Shown: positions 10,246-19,857 of the stretch, one piece after another | Layout of the letters: the number at the start of each line of letters is the position of its first letter | Position numbering within the stretch: position 1 is the first letter of the stretch | The notes under the pieces: generated by a model | Databases searched by the model: none | The model's input: only the letters and a program-made list of their open reading frames with translations | Told to the model about the DNA's origin: nothing | Made by a program: the position numbers and the translations under genes | NCBI GenBank assembly: GCA_963971405.1 | Contig: OZ020490.1 | Coordinates: 1,364,001 to 1,428,000, forward strand | DNA length: 64,000 nucleotides | From: Psococerastis gibbosa | Lineage: Eukaryota > Arthropoda > Insecta > Psocodea > Psocidae | Direction: 5' to 3'

Positions 10246-11074
10246 TGCTTTCCAATTTATACGAAATATAAGGAAAGCTTTGTGATGGTAGAAATTTTCG
10301 ATTCCGAGATTTCAACGGTTTTACACGTTTTGAGGTCCCAGGAACCAAAAAAGTGATTTTTACGAAATGTCTGTCTGTCTGTCACTCTGTCTGTCGGTCT
10401 GCCGCTCTGTCTGTCTGTGCGTCTATTTGCGGGCAAACTACTCGGTCAATTTTGATAAAATTCGGTAAGTAGGTTCACAAAAATCATACCTTGGGACAAT
10501 TTTTTTTTTATTTTGGGCTATCTCAGTTTGGGGGGGTTTTATTTTTAAAAAAATTCCATAAAATCGTCAAAAAAAAATATTTCTCAAAAACGGCTCCAAC
10601 GATTTCTTTTAAATTCACATATATTGTAGTCGTTATTAATGTTGACAAAATGCGGGGGGGCGCTTGCCCCTTGATAGTTTGCTTCTGGGGGTAAAAAAAT
10701 AAAAAAAAACTACATTTTAATGAAAAATGACTAAAAAATTATTTTTATGTGAAACCGTTCGATCGATGATTTCTAACTTCCAGCGTGTTTTAGGTGTTAA
10801 ATTGATTGCTTTCCCAAAAAACTATTTGGTTTTGTGCAAAAAAATGTTTTTGAAAAAATGATAGAAAATTCACGGTCAAATGCATTGCGTGCCCTGCAAT
10901 TATTGCCGTGAGTTTACCTCACCTTCAGTGACGTTAAATAGACAACCCCCCCCCCCCCCGAGATATCGGAAATTTAACCATAGGAAAATTATTTACAATA
11001 AAATTACTCATTTTATATATCTACTAGTTTCGATAAATTGGAAAGCATAATCGAGTAAACTCGGACCGGTTCTT
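10246..11074 (+). mobile_element. GTCTG-rich element with inverted ends, copy 1 (unit A)
   Basis: Member of a family that begins TGCTTTCCAATTTATAC, has a CTGTC microsatellite about 120 bp in, and ends ATAAATTGGAAAGCA plus about 20 bp to cggaccggttctt. The first and last blocks are inverted copies of one another. No ORF. Lies in the intron between exons 4 and 5. Confidence 0.78.
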
Positions 11075-11273
11075 CTTATTAGGGTTTGGTCAAGATATTC
11101 CACAGACCCTTCAATGGACAACGTTCCTATATAGAATTATCTGCTGTGATTGGGCGTCAATTCCCAAATAAACCAAAGTGGTCCGTGGCAGGTTACTCTC
11201 CCTCACTATACATAGAGCAGAATGTAGGCAATGCTATGAGCCGTTTTCAATTTACTTATGCATTTTATTTCAG

Positions 11274-11303
11274 AAACGATCTGTGGAGGGAGACCTCTCT
11301 GAC
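11274..11303 (+). CDS. Exon 5: acidic spacer KRSVEGDLSD (unit A only)
   Basis: The acceptor is gcattttatttcag and the donor GAC|GTAAGA; 30 nt, phase 0-0. It encodes KRSVEGDLSD. It has the same architecture and first bases as the spacer exons at 5744 and 17287, and follows the Gly-Lys-Lys end of exon 4 to give a run of four basic residues. From here the transcript could join exon 6 or exon 7 in the same frame. Confidence 0.7.
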
Positions 11304-11810
11304 GTAAGAATACGATAAGTCGATAAATGTTTTATAACTTACATATACAGTATCGAATATAGACCTATTATAACATAGGCTGCAGCAAAGTCAGGTAGAA
11401 ATTAATAACACTAAAAAACGGTTGTGTATCAAATTTTACTTAACTTAACTTTGCATAATCCCTAAAAATATTGCTGCAAATGCTAAAATTCTCCAACTTT
11501 CACCTATATTTATATGAGAACCAAATTGTTTGTACCATAAACTTAGGAGTGGAACTTCATATTTGACGCAAAAAATACAGTTTTGAGAAATGAATCATTA
11601 ACAGTGCTGCAAATGTCAACACGTCGTATTCATGATATACTAGTAGCAGCCTATCATATCATACTCACATTACGTAACAGCAAAGTCCTCCAATAAATTA
11701 AGGAAATGTAGGTACTAAATACCGCTGAGCTGGGAAACAAGAAAAATGCAAGAAAAAAGGGAAATTTAGGAGTGGAACTTCAAACTGAAATTAGAGGATA
11801 GGGAAAAACT

Positions 11811-11882
11811 AGACTTGGTGGGATTCGAACCCACGATCTGCGCCTAACCGGGGCGTCGTCTTAACCGCTCGACCACAAGCCC
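11811..11882 (-). repeat. tRNA-derived SINE-like sequence
   Basis: On the minus strand the sequence has an A-box-like GGTCGAGCGGTTAAG and a perfect B box GGTTCGAATCC. It folds as a 72-nt tRNA with a 7-bp acceptor stem. The anticodon loop CCGGTTA (GGT) has C in place of the invariant U33, which argues against a working tRNA. A more decayed relative is at 12161-12217 (minus). Confidence 0.55.
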
Positions 11883-12445
11883 GCACAAGCGCAGTTGATG
11901 AATATCCTCTACTGGCGCTACTTATGTATATGCTCGTATTGACATGATTCGTAATGTTAGACAGGTTAGCACAGCTACACAACTATCTAACCGAACAAGT
12001 CTGTGAGCTTACTTTAATGCCATAAAGGCAATGTTTTTACACATTATATTGCAGTATTACATGGAGTATTGTATAACACTGACTTTTAAAATTAACTTTG
12101 GTTGAGAAGGCAACCACCACGTTACAACTGAAATTAGAAGATACCGGTAGAGCAAAAATGGACTTGGCGCGATTCGAACACACGATCTAACCGGGGCGGC
12201 GTATTAACTGCTAAAATTCAAGAAGAAGTGAAATAACGTAACTCAGCGTTACAATAATGTGTAACAAATGCTCATAATATATACCTAGTACAGTTTAAAT
12301 ATGATACGCCTATCGAGAATTAGACTCACATGGACTTTCTTTTTGGAATCTACTGAATTCTACTGTTTTCTGTCTTGTATAATAAAAATAATAAAATAAA
12401 AATAAAATAATAAAAATTAAATAATAGTCCATTAAACGACTTTTT

Positions 12446-12560
12446 TAGGGAGATTCATCTAACTATTGAGATGGCGACCAATGTTCGTCTTTCGGAAAAT
12501 TTCTTCACAACTTTTCATTTCATGACCCCCTGAGCCTAAAACCACCCTCCGTTCAATATG
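12446..12560 (-). repeat. Inverted-repeat arm downstream of exon 5
   Basis: Inverted copy of 9984-10084, both abutting TA-rich tracts (9970-9980 and 12565-12583). Confidence 0.75.
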
Positions 12561-12925
12561 TTACATATATATATATATATATGCATGTATATCGATTTTA
12601 GGAAACACTCTAACTTCCGTAAATATTATCAGATTTTAATGAAACTTCGCACAAAAATTGATCATACAAATGTCTTGTTCGAGTTTGTTAACCAGCTAGA
12701 TCCACTATTTCGTTACAAGATGGCGGCCGATTGAAACCTCGTATAATTCATATCTCAGTTAATATTGGTCGCAGAGGAATGAGGAATATTTGACCGAAAG
12801 ACCGTCCACGGGCCACGGTCCAACTTGCCCCCCCCCCCAGCTCCTTTTGGCTTTACCCCCTCCCCAGCTTCGAGCATTGCAAGACGTGGTTCATACTTCA
12901 TAGTCCCCTTTGCAGCAAATGTAAT

Positions 12926-13791
12926 AGAACCGGTCCGAGTTTACTCGAACATGCTTTCCAATTTATCAAGTAGGTAGTAGCTAGAGAAAATGAGTAAATT
13001 CATGGTAAATAATTTTCCTATAGTTAAATTTCGGGGGGGGGGGCGTTGTCCACCTGACGCCACTGGAGATGAGGTGAATTCTAGATAGGTCAGACCAACA
13101 AATTTCCACACAGCAATAATGGCAGGGCACGTAATGCATTTGACCGTGAATTTTCTATCATGTTTTCAAAAACATTTTTTTTGCACAAAACCAAATAGTT
13201 TTTTGGGACAGCAATCTGTCCGGTTTCGTTACTCAATTAACACCTAAAACATGCCTGAAGGTAGAAATCATCGATGGAAAGGTTTCACAGAAAAATTATT
13301 TTTTAGTCATTTTTTATTAAAATTTAGTTATTTTTATTTTTTTTTACCCCCAGAAGGAAACTACAAGGGGCAAGCGACCCTCCGACTTTTGTCAACATTA
13401 ATAACGACTACAATATATGTGAATTTAAAAGAAATCGTTTGAGCCGTTTTTGAGAAATATTTTTTTTTGACGATTTTATGGATTTTTTTTTAAAAATAAA
13501 ACCCCCCCAAATTGAGATAGCCCAAAATAAAAAAAATAGTCCCGAGGTATAATTTTTTTGAACCTACGTTTCGAATTTCATCAAAATCGATTGAGCAGTT
13601 TGCCGGGAAATCGACGCACAGACAGACAGAGCGACAGACAGAGCGACAGACAGAGCGACAGACAGACATTTCGTAAAAACCACCTTTTTGGGTTCCTGGG
13701 ACCTCAAAACGTGTAAATACATTAAAATCTCAAAATCGAAAATTTCGACCGTCACAAAGCTTTCCTTATACTTCGTATAAATTGGAAAGCA
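12926..13791 (-). mobile_element. GTCTG-rich element, copy 2, inverted (unit A)
   Basis: Same family as 10246-11074 in opposite orientation, from agaaccggtccgagtttact to attggaaagca. A tail of this copy follows the gap in unit B (40162-40281). Confidence 0.78.
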
Positions 13792-14074
13792 AAAAACACA
13801 CAGATAAAAAATGAATGATTAAAAAAAACTAATAAAGACGATATACAAACCTACTTCTAGCTCCTGGCTTCTTCTGGGTCTATTGCCGAACCTACTCCTA
13901 TTTAATACCTCGGTTGCACATGGGCTGGCTGACGTCGGGCCAGAGGGCTGCACGGCCATTGTTAGGAAAGCCTAGCCAAATTCAACGACAGTGGCGTAAA
14001 CAGACATCAAAATACTGAATGGTGAAAAATATGAGTAATTTGGAGCTAAGGCTCTGACACTCCCAATTACTCGT

Positions 14075-14370
14075 ATGCTAATTTCAGAGCACATTAAAAT
14101 GAAATTCAATACTCAATGGTTGGAGGAAACTGCATGCCTTCATACAAACCGCCTCATTAAGCATTCATACATCAATAGAGCTAAGGGTCTGCTGGAATTG
14201 ATGTCCCTGCTCACTGGTCACGGGAATTTTAGACATCGCCCGGATTGGTGTGCAAGTGGACAATGTGTGCCGATATTGTGCGGTGGAGGCCGAAAGTGGA
14301 TGACAAATTCTCGCTGAGTGCCATGTCATCTGACGCCCCAGATATGATGAGCATCTATAACTGTTACTGT
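14075..14370 (+). pseudogene. Non-LTR retrotransposon 3' ORF relic with zinc knuckle (unit A)
   Basis: The frame contains AKGLLELMSLLTGHGNFRHR, the L.TGH block that follows RNase H in R1/Jockey-like elements. After a frameshift it continues VDNVCRYCAVEAES and LAECHV, a degenerate Cys-His zinc knuckle with in-frame stops. Dead fragment. Copy in B at 40509-40855. Confidence 0.62.
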
Positions 14371-14620
14371 TGCTACTGACGGTTGGGCACCAGTAGTCCA
14401 ACCTGCTGCCATAGCGGAAGTCGCAGAAGCTGTGGGACTCGAGCCCGCTCGAATAGTAAGATTGGCGGACATATGGACCCAAATTGTGGCCTGAGTCCTG
14501 ACTCCAAGAACATAATTTACATAAGCTACATACCGTCACTCATTGTGACTAAAAATAACTTAGTAATACATTACTAATATGTTTTTATTCATAATCTACG
14601 AATGCTTTCATATGTTACAG

Positions 14621-14686
14621 AAGGTCGCAAGATCGCGAGGAGGTGTTATACCGTTAGGTGGAATCAGCAGAATAGGTAGAAGATAA
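14621..14686 (+). CDS. Exon 6: terminal exon, cationic amidated peptide (unit A)
   Basis: The acceptor is ctttcatatgttacag. The exon has 21 codons and then TAA at 14684-14686. It encodes KVARSRGGVIPLGG followed by ISRIGRR. The peptide carries four basic residues ahead of the Gly-Arg-Arg amidation end, so the predicted product is a cationic Gly/Ile/Val-rich peptide ending in Ile-amide, compatible with antimicrobial activity or with a neuropeptide-like role. An AATAAA signal 57 bases downstream marks it as a 3' terminal exon. Copy B (41115-41180) encodes the same residues. It begins like exon 7 (both carry Ala-Arg-Ser near the start), suggesting shared ancestry. Confidence 0.66.
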   Translation, partial: KVARSRGGVIPLGGISRIGRR

Positions 14687-14742
14687 CTTATGTTTGCTGT
14701 CAATGGAAATCATGGTTGTTGTTATGCTTGGCTTTGCTGTTC

Positions 14743-14748
14743 AATAAA
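14743..14748 (+). terminator. Polyadenylation signal AATAAA after exon 6 (unit A)
   Basis: AATAAA lies 57 bases after the exon 6 stop codon, in the context gttcAATAAAcgtt. It fits a short 3' UTR for the 100-residue form. Conserved in unit B. Confidence 0.6.
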
Positions 14749-15129
14749 CGTTAAAAGTAAAGTAATGTAGTGGAAATCAAAAATACATTCTATCGAAAAC
14801 TATGCGTTTTAATTTTTTACCCTAATCGCGCAGTCAATAAACGACAATAGCGACAGCTTGAATTTTTTTCATCCAAAAAATTCACTCAAATCAGAGCAGA
14901 TAAAACTAAAACTTATTTTGTGTCCACATGCAATGCTTCGAATTGCATGTGAAACTGCTCATTTCCCCCAATTTACCCTTAATATCCTTAGCTTGGTGGC
15001 AGACTGATAGCACCACAGTTCATGGTTTTTTTTCCTCTAAATTGAACGGAACACACGCCTAAGAAGTATGTTCACGTTCACCTCATACAACAAGTATTTA
15101 TAATGTAAGTTTTCTACATACATTTTCAG

Positions 15130-15204
15130 GTAAGCTCTGCTCGGTCACTTAGGCAGTTGGAAGCCTTGTGTCTCATCAATCCAATTTACTGTTTTGGAAG
15201 AAGG
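15130..15204 (+). CDS. Exon 7: allatostatin-C-like disulfide peptide (unit A)
   Basis: The acceptor is acatacattttcag and the donor AGG|GTAAGA; 75 nt, phase 0-0. The 25 residues start VSSARSLRQLEAL and end CLINPIYCFGRR. Cys-x6-Cys-Phe with Asn-Pro-Ile inside the loop matches the conserved C-terminal core of arthropod allatostatin-C (C-Y-F-N-P-I-S-C-F); Gly-Arg-Arg predicts Phe-amide, as in the amidated C-type variants. Allatostatin-C peptides signal through somatostatin-like receptors. What is odd is the setting: a small exon among unrelated amidated peptides, not the usual single C-terminal peptide. It begins 382 bases after the AATAAA of exon 6, so it is either an alternative downstream exon or part of a neighbouring gene. 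Copy B is identical in protein. Confidence 0.68.
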
Positions 15205-15840
15205 GTAAGATGTTTTTTAACTATTTTTAATAATTACAGCATCACTTGGAAATTGTCCTGTATAAAATCCACTTTTTCAGGGGTTCCCTACCGTTTTTGT
15301 CCGTGGACCACTAGATTATTTTATGATTTTCCGTGGACCACCAAAGCTGCGAGGAAAATCGTCAAATTCTAGGATGATTTGTGTCTACAATGACATGATG
15401 ATACTTGATTGAATGTTTAGAACATCGGTGTCCAATTTGGGAACCCCTGAACTATTTGATTTCTTCTACAGAGGAGTGGTAGTAACTTAACAACTAAAAA
15501 CGTATAACCAAAGCGCTGCTGCCACTTTAACAATAATGGCACGCTTAGTGTTAATTTTGGTTCAACAATAATTGTTACTTTCCCTTAATACAAACTGAAC
15601 ACTTCCCCTTAGGCTAAACTGTATATTACTGTATTGTACTGTAATATATTGGTATGCAATCGATCAATTCAGCGCGGTGCTTATTATAAATTGATTGATT
15701 GATTGTGGGTTAAGGAAAGACAAGTCGAGGCAACCGAAGTGTAGCACTAGGAGGTAGGTAATCCTTACAGGGGTAACATAGGTAACACGATCCCCCGGTT
15801 AGACATAGGTCGTGGGTTAGAAACCCGCTGAGTCAGTTTT

Positions 15841-16610
15841 TGCTTTCCAATTTATACGTAGTTTAAGTAAAGCATTGTGATGGTCAAAATTTTCGATTCC
15901 GAGATTTCAACGGATTTACACGTTTTGAGGTTCCAGGAACCCAAAAAAGTGGTTTTTACGAAATGTCTGTCGCTGTCTGTCTGTATGTCTGTCTGTCTGT
16001 GCGTCGATCGATTTCCGGGCAAACTACTCGGTCGATTTTGATGAAATTTTGCATGTAGGTTCACAAAAATTATACGTCGGGACCATGTTTTTATTTGGAG
16101 GTAACTCAATTGGGGGGGGGGAGGTTATTTTCAAAAAAACTCCAAAAAAACGTTTAAAAAAATTATTTTTCAAAAACGGCTCCAACGATTTCCTTTAAAT
16201 TCACATATATTGTAGTCGTTATTAATGCTGACAAAATGCGGGGGGTCGCTTGTGCCTTGATAGTTTGCTTCTGGGGGTAAAAAAATAAAAATAACTCAAT
16301 TTTCATAGAAAATAATTTTTCTGCGGAACCTTTCTATCGATGATTTCTACCTTTAGGTATGTTTTAGGTGTTCAATAGGATAACAAAAACGGGCAGGTTG
16401 CATTCCCAAAAAATTGGTCTGTTCGTTCCAGAATATGCAATTGAGTTTTAAGGGGTTTTTAATATATATTGAGGTGAACCCCCCCCCCCCCTCCTCTCGA
16501 GGGATCTGAAATTTAACCATAGGGAAATTATTTCCTATGAAATTACGCATGTCAATATCTACTAATTTATAAATTGGAAAGCATGTTCGAGTAAACTCGG
16601 ACCGGTTCTT
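15841..16610 (+). mobile_element. GTCTG-rich element, copy 3 (unit A)
   Basis: Same family and orientation as copy 1, in the intron between exons 7 and 8. Copy in B at 42335-43106. Confidence 0.78.
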
Positions 16611-17286
16611 TTCTTGATTCTCTATTTTGGGTATATGGTAATACTGGATTGCTGGTGACCTGGTAAGTTAAACTTCAAAAAAAAAAAATTCTTTGTTGTC
16701 TTTAAATAAAGTACTGGTGTCTTTATAATATGTCTGAAGAAACCTCTGCCACTCTGCAGTCTACTGGATATTTTCCTAGGTTTGTTAGCTGCACCATCCG
16801 CTTGATTGACTCACCCACGCTGGCTACTGGCAGGGAAAAAACGGAAATTATTTTTAACTTTTTTAAGCCTGACTGGGATAATACCTTCCAATCAAGAAGT
16901 TATTTCTATATCATGCGCGTGGGATTTTATTAGTAAATAGAAATGAAGTTTTGTTTGAAAATTCGTAGGGCTCTAAATTAAACAGGTATTGTCATCCGCC
17001 ATTTTTTATCCATTATAAGTCTGGTGTATAAGCCAAGCATTGGGCGTTTACCTATTTATTATTAGAAATTTATCTTTTTTTATTTATTTTTTATATAAAA
17101 AACGTTCTACCAATTAGGGAAGTGTTTCATAAAAAAATACTACAACTTGTTTTCGTTTTTTTCAATCTTTTACTTTTCTTAAAAATAATTACAATACTTA
17201 GCATATAGGATAAAAAATGGCGGATGACAATACCCGGATATATAGGCCTTAAAAATTCGTTAATATGGCTTTCTATTTACTTTCAG

Positions 17287-17316
17287 AAACGATCAGTGGA
17301 TGACCAATTTACTGAT
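17287..17316 (+). CDS. Exon 8: acidic spacer KRSVDDQFTD (unit A)
   Basis: The acceptor is ctatttactttcag and the donor GAT|GTAAGT; 30 nt, phase 0-0. It encodes KRSVDDQFTD, the third member of the KRSV spacer family, and it supplies Lys-Arg directly after the Gly-Arg-Arg of exon 7. This supports joining exon 7 to exon 8. Also present at 43782-43811. Confidence 0.7.
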
Positions 17317-17374
17317 GTAAGTATACTTAAGCCAATGGCGTATAGACTGCATAAAATTTTTGGGGGGTCAAGAC

Positions 17375-17544
17375 CGGAGACGGATCCAGCCCATTTTTTG
17401 GGGGGGGGGGTAGCTGAGGGTCAAAATAGGAAAAACTTATGTAGGATCGACTAAATTAGAGCGTAATAACTTAATTTACAATAGATTTACCAAATTTTGG
17501 GGGGGCAGCTACCCCCCGTACCCCCCCCCCTGTATCCGTCCTTG
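17375..17544. mobile_element. hAT-type MITE with 8-bp target-site duplication (unit A)
   Basis: 170 bp with imperfect inverted ends (GGACGGATMCAG core) and long G/C runs inside, flanked by GTCAAGAC at 17367-17374 and 17545-17552. Eight-base duplications and CA..GGATCCAG-type ends are typical of hAT MITEs. It lies 58 bp after exon 8. Copy in B at 43870-44037. Confidence 0.7.
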
Positions 17545-17681
17545 GTCAAGACCATGTGGCTTCTATCTGCCAGTCTTTTGCCACTGGCAATAGATGCCGT
17601 TTTATTGTGCCTTATCCCATATCGACTAAACATAAAAACCCTTCCGCCAGCATACTAATATTTGCCTATTTTTTGTTTTAG

Positions 17682-17711
17682 AAAAAATTTCTATCAGGAT
17701 TCGGTAAATAA
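17682..17711 (+). CDS. Exon 9: terminal exon KKFLSGFGK (unit A)
   Basis: The acceptor is ttttttgttttag. The exon reads KKFLSGFGK then TAA at 17709-17711. Lys-Lys followed by a short hydrophobic peptide and a Gly-Lys end predicts an FLSGF-amide. It sits 366 bases after exon 8 in the same frame, and ATTAAA occurs 80 bases downstream. The exon is very short, so chance cannot be excluded. What supports it is the frame, the Gly-basic end and the strong pyrimidine tract. Conserved in B. Confidence 0.5.
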   Translation, partial: KKFLSGFGK

Positions 17712-18234
17712 GTGACGGCGCCATCTTGTTTTCTGAGCGCTCAATAGTAATGTATTGGGTATAATTGGCACAGTTGACAACATGAGTAATATTAAAGAAG
17801 TAATGTAAGAAATGTGCAATATGAATTATGTCTGTTTTATATATGTAAGCCTTGTCGTAACTTGATTGCATCGATAGGGCAAAATGCCACTACCGGCGAT
17901 ATTTCCGGTTTCATCATAACAAATAGAGTAGTGGTTCTATGTACCATTCCTCAGGTCTGGGCCCTCGGACTTACCACGTCGTTATAGCAAGGTAGCAGCC
18001 TGGGAAGGGGGTCTATCTGATGTCACCGGAGTTGACGTACAACGTCAATATATTTAAAACTCCATTCCACCTAGTGTACTCTGCATGCAAATCTTTCGGA
18101 GGGGGGGGGGGTGTCTAGAGTTCTTGGCTATGGCATAGACTGCAGTCAGACTGCAGACTGCTAGTCAGCTTGTTAGATACGGTACCTGTTATTTGCCTTA
18201 CGCCAGAACTGCTATATTGAGTATTTTTAGTTTT
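17712..18234. other. Downstream region of exon 9
   Basis: No gene seen beyond the ATTAAA. A segment near 18005 (ggtctatctgatgtcacc) faintly resembles a KRSV spacer exon end but lacks a usable donor. Confidence 0.35.
17791..17796 (+). terminator. Possible polyadenylation signal ATTAAA after exon 9 (unit A)
   Basis: ATTAAA, the commonest variant of AATAAA, lies 80 bases after the exon 9 stop. It is a weak signal alone; position and conservation in B (44284-44289) support it. Confidence 0.35.
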
Positions 18235-19492
18235 TGCTTTCAATTTATACGTAGTTTAAGGAAAGCTTTGTGATGGTCCAAATTTTCGATTCCGATATTT
18301 CAACGGATTTGCACGTTTTAGGGTCCCAGGAACCCAAAAAAATGTTTTTTACGAAATGTCTGTCTGTCTGTCTGTTTGTCTGTCAGTCGCTCGGCCGCTC
18401 TATCTGACAGTTCATCGATTTCCTGGCAAACTATTCAGTGGGTTTTTATGAAATTTTGCATGTAGGTCCAAAAAAATCATGCCTCGGAACAATTTTTTTT
18501 TTTAGGGGTAACTCAATTTGGGGGTGGGGGGGTTTGTCTGTCTGTCTGTTCGTTGATTTCCGGGCAAACTACTTGGTCGATTTTGATGAAATTTGACATG
18601 TAGGTTCCCAAAAATCATACCTCGGGACCATTATTTCTATTTGGGGCTAACTCAATTTAGGGGGGTTTATTCTCAAAAAACTCCAAAAAAAACACCTAAA
18701 AAAATTATATCTCAAAAACGGCTCCAACGATTTCTTTTAAATTCACATATATTGTAGTCGTTATTAATGTTGACCAAATGCGGGGGTCTCTTGCCCCTTT
18801 GAGTTTGTTTTTGAGGGTAAAAAATAAAAATAACTCAATTTTCATGAAAGATGACTAGAAAATAATTTTTCTGCTAAACCCTTCTATCGATGATTTCTAC
18901 CTTCAGGCATGTTTTAGGAGTTAAATTGAGTAACGAAACCGGACACGTTGGTTGGACATGGACACAGTCCCAGCCCACGGTGTGGGCCCATAGGACAGTG
19001 GACCTCCTGATTATAGTGGATTCCGAACCACTTGGGAAACACAGTTAAGCCACACGATTAGTTCGGAGGTGACCAGGACAAGTCCTACCATGTTTTCCTA
19101 CCGGCACTGTGCACACGACCAAGTTATCTGCATCTTTGAACCTGCTCTGGTCCGCTGGATTCAACTTGGTAAGGCGGCCGGCTAACCGGACAGGTTGCTT
19201 TCCCAAAAAACTATTTGGTTTTGTGCAAAAAAATGTTTTATTGAAAAAATGATAGACAATTCACGCTCAAATGCATTGCGTGCTCTGCCATTATTGCTGT
19301 GAGGTAATGTGTTGGTCTGACCTATCTAGAATTTACCTCCAGTGCCGTTAGATGGACAACCCCCCCCCCCCCCGAGATATCAGAAATTTATTTAACCATA
19401 GGAAAATTATTTACCGTGAAATTACTCATTTTCTCTATCTACTAATTTTGACAAATTGGAAAGCATGTTCAAGTGAACTCGGACCGGTTCTT
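18235..19492 (+). mobile_element. GTCTG-rich element, copy 4, with nested insertion (unit A)
   Basis: Same family, with an internal partial repeat of the CTGTC segment (about 18535) and a 238-bp insertion at 18946-19183. Copy in B at 44728-45990. Confidence 0.78.
18946..19183. mobile_element. 238-bp SINE-sized insertion with 9-bp target-site duplication (unit A)
   Basis: It interrupts the GTCTG element between two copies of AACCGGACA (18937-18945 and 19184-19192). A relative sharing gtggacctcctgattatagt lies at 61698-61925. No ORF; class not determined. Copy in B at 45438-45675. Confidence 0.72.
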
Positions 19493-19554
19493 TGCCTTAC
19501 GCCAGAACTGCTGCATTGAGTTTTTTTAGTTTTTTTTTTCAAATAAAATATTAT

Positions 19555-19696
19555 TCACATGCAAGCAATTCAACGAATGCATGATTTGAATAACCTCTTC
19601 AGTCGCCTCTGTAGATAATACCAGTTTTGAGTTACGACAGGTCACCGACCGCATGATGTGTAGAGACTCGCACAAGTTCGAACAAGCTACCATTAT
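19555..19696. repeat. Dispersed ~150-bp repeat upstream of the paralogous signal exon (unit A)
   Basis: Diverged relative of 4195-4350 in the same orientation, about 70 bp before the TATATAA element. Copy in B at 46053-46194. Confidence 0.55.
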
Positions 19697-19764
19697 GCCA
19701 TTGGAGACCTACAGTATACTGTTGCGGTCTGACGTCTGATATCGTATTGTAAACCGTTACTGCG

Positions 19765-19771
19765 TATATAA
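19765..19771 (+). promoter_or_regulatory. TATA-like element upstream of the paralogous signal exon (unit A)
   Basis: TATATAA lies 87 bases before the ATG at 19858, with TCAGT (arthropod initiator consensus) at 19785-19789. The spacing is shorter than usual. Conserved in B at 46263. Confidence 0.4.
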
Positions 19772-19857
19772 CACTCTGGGCACCTCAGTACATAAAAGAA
19801 GGTACGACATATAAGGTCTATGCCAAGATGATTTAAGATTAATGTATAGCATCAATC

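Larger units (their letters stand above)
1902..17800 (+). other. Multi-exon amidated-peptide precursor gene, unit A (gene model)
   Basis: Gene model assembled from splice sites, reading frame and shared exon structure. The exons are 1966-2025, 4414-4458, 5744-5782, 10108-10170 and 11274-11303, then either 14621-14686 (terminal) or 15130-15204, 17287-17316 and 17682-17711 (terminal). All introns are phase 0. The first form gives 100 residues and the second 123. The order is signal peptide, acidic peptide, spacer, aromatic/proline-rich peptide, spacer, then a cationic peptide or a disulfide peptide plus spacer plus short peptide. Peptides end in Gly before basic residues, the substrate for prohormone cleavage and alpha-amidation in the secretory pathway. 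No transcript evidence is available, and exons 7-9 could belong to a second gene that lost its first exon. Confidence 0.68.

Noticed and set aside
11811-11882. Functional tRNA gene on the minus strand
   Set aside because: It folds as a tRNA and has a good B box, but the position 33 base is C, and a decayed relative lies close by; tRNA-derived SINE is more likely.
14165-14539. Minus-strand ORF of about 124 codons
   Set aside because: Antisense to the plus-strand retrotransposon fragment with LLTGH and a zinc knuckle.
17985-18030. Possible decayed spacer exon (Glu-Gly-Gly-Leu-Ser-Asp before GTCACC)
   Set aside because: Similar to the exon 5 end by eye, but there is no Lys-Arg start, no acceptor in register and the donor is not a consensus; chance cannot be excluded.
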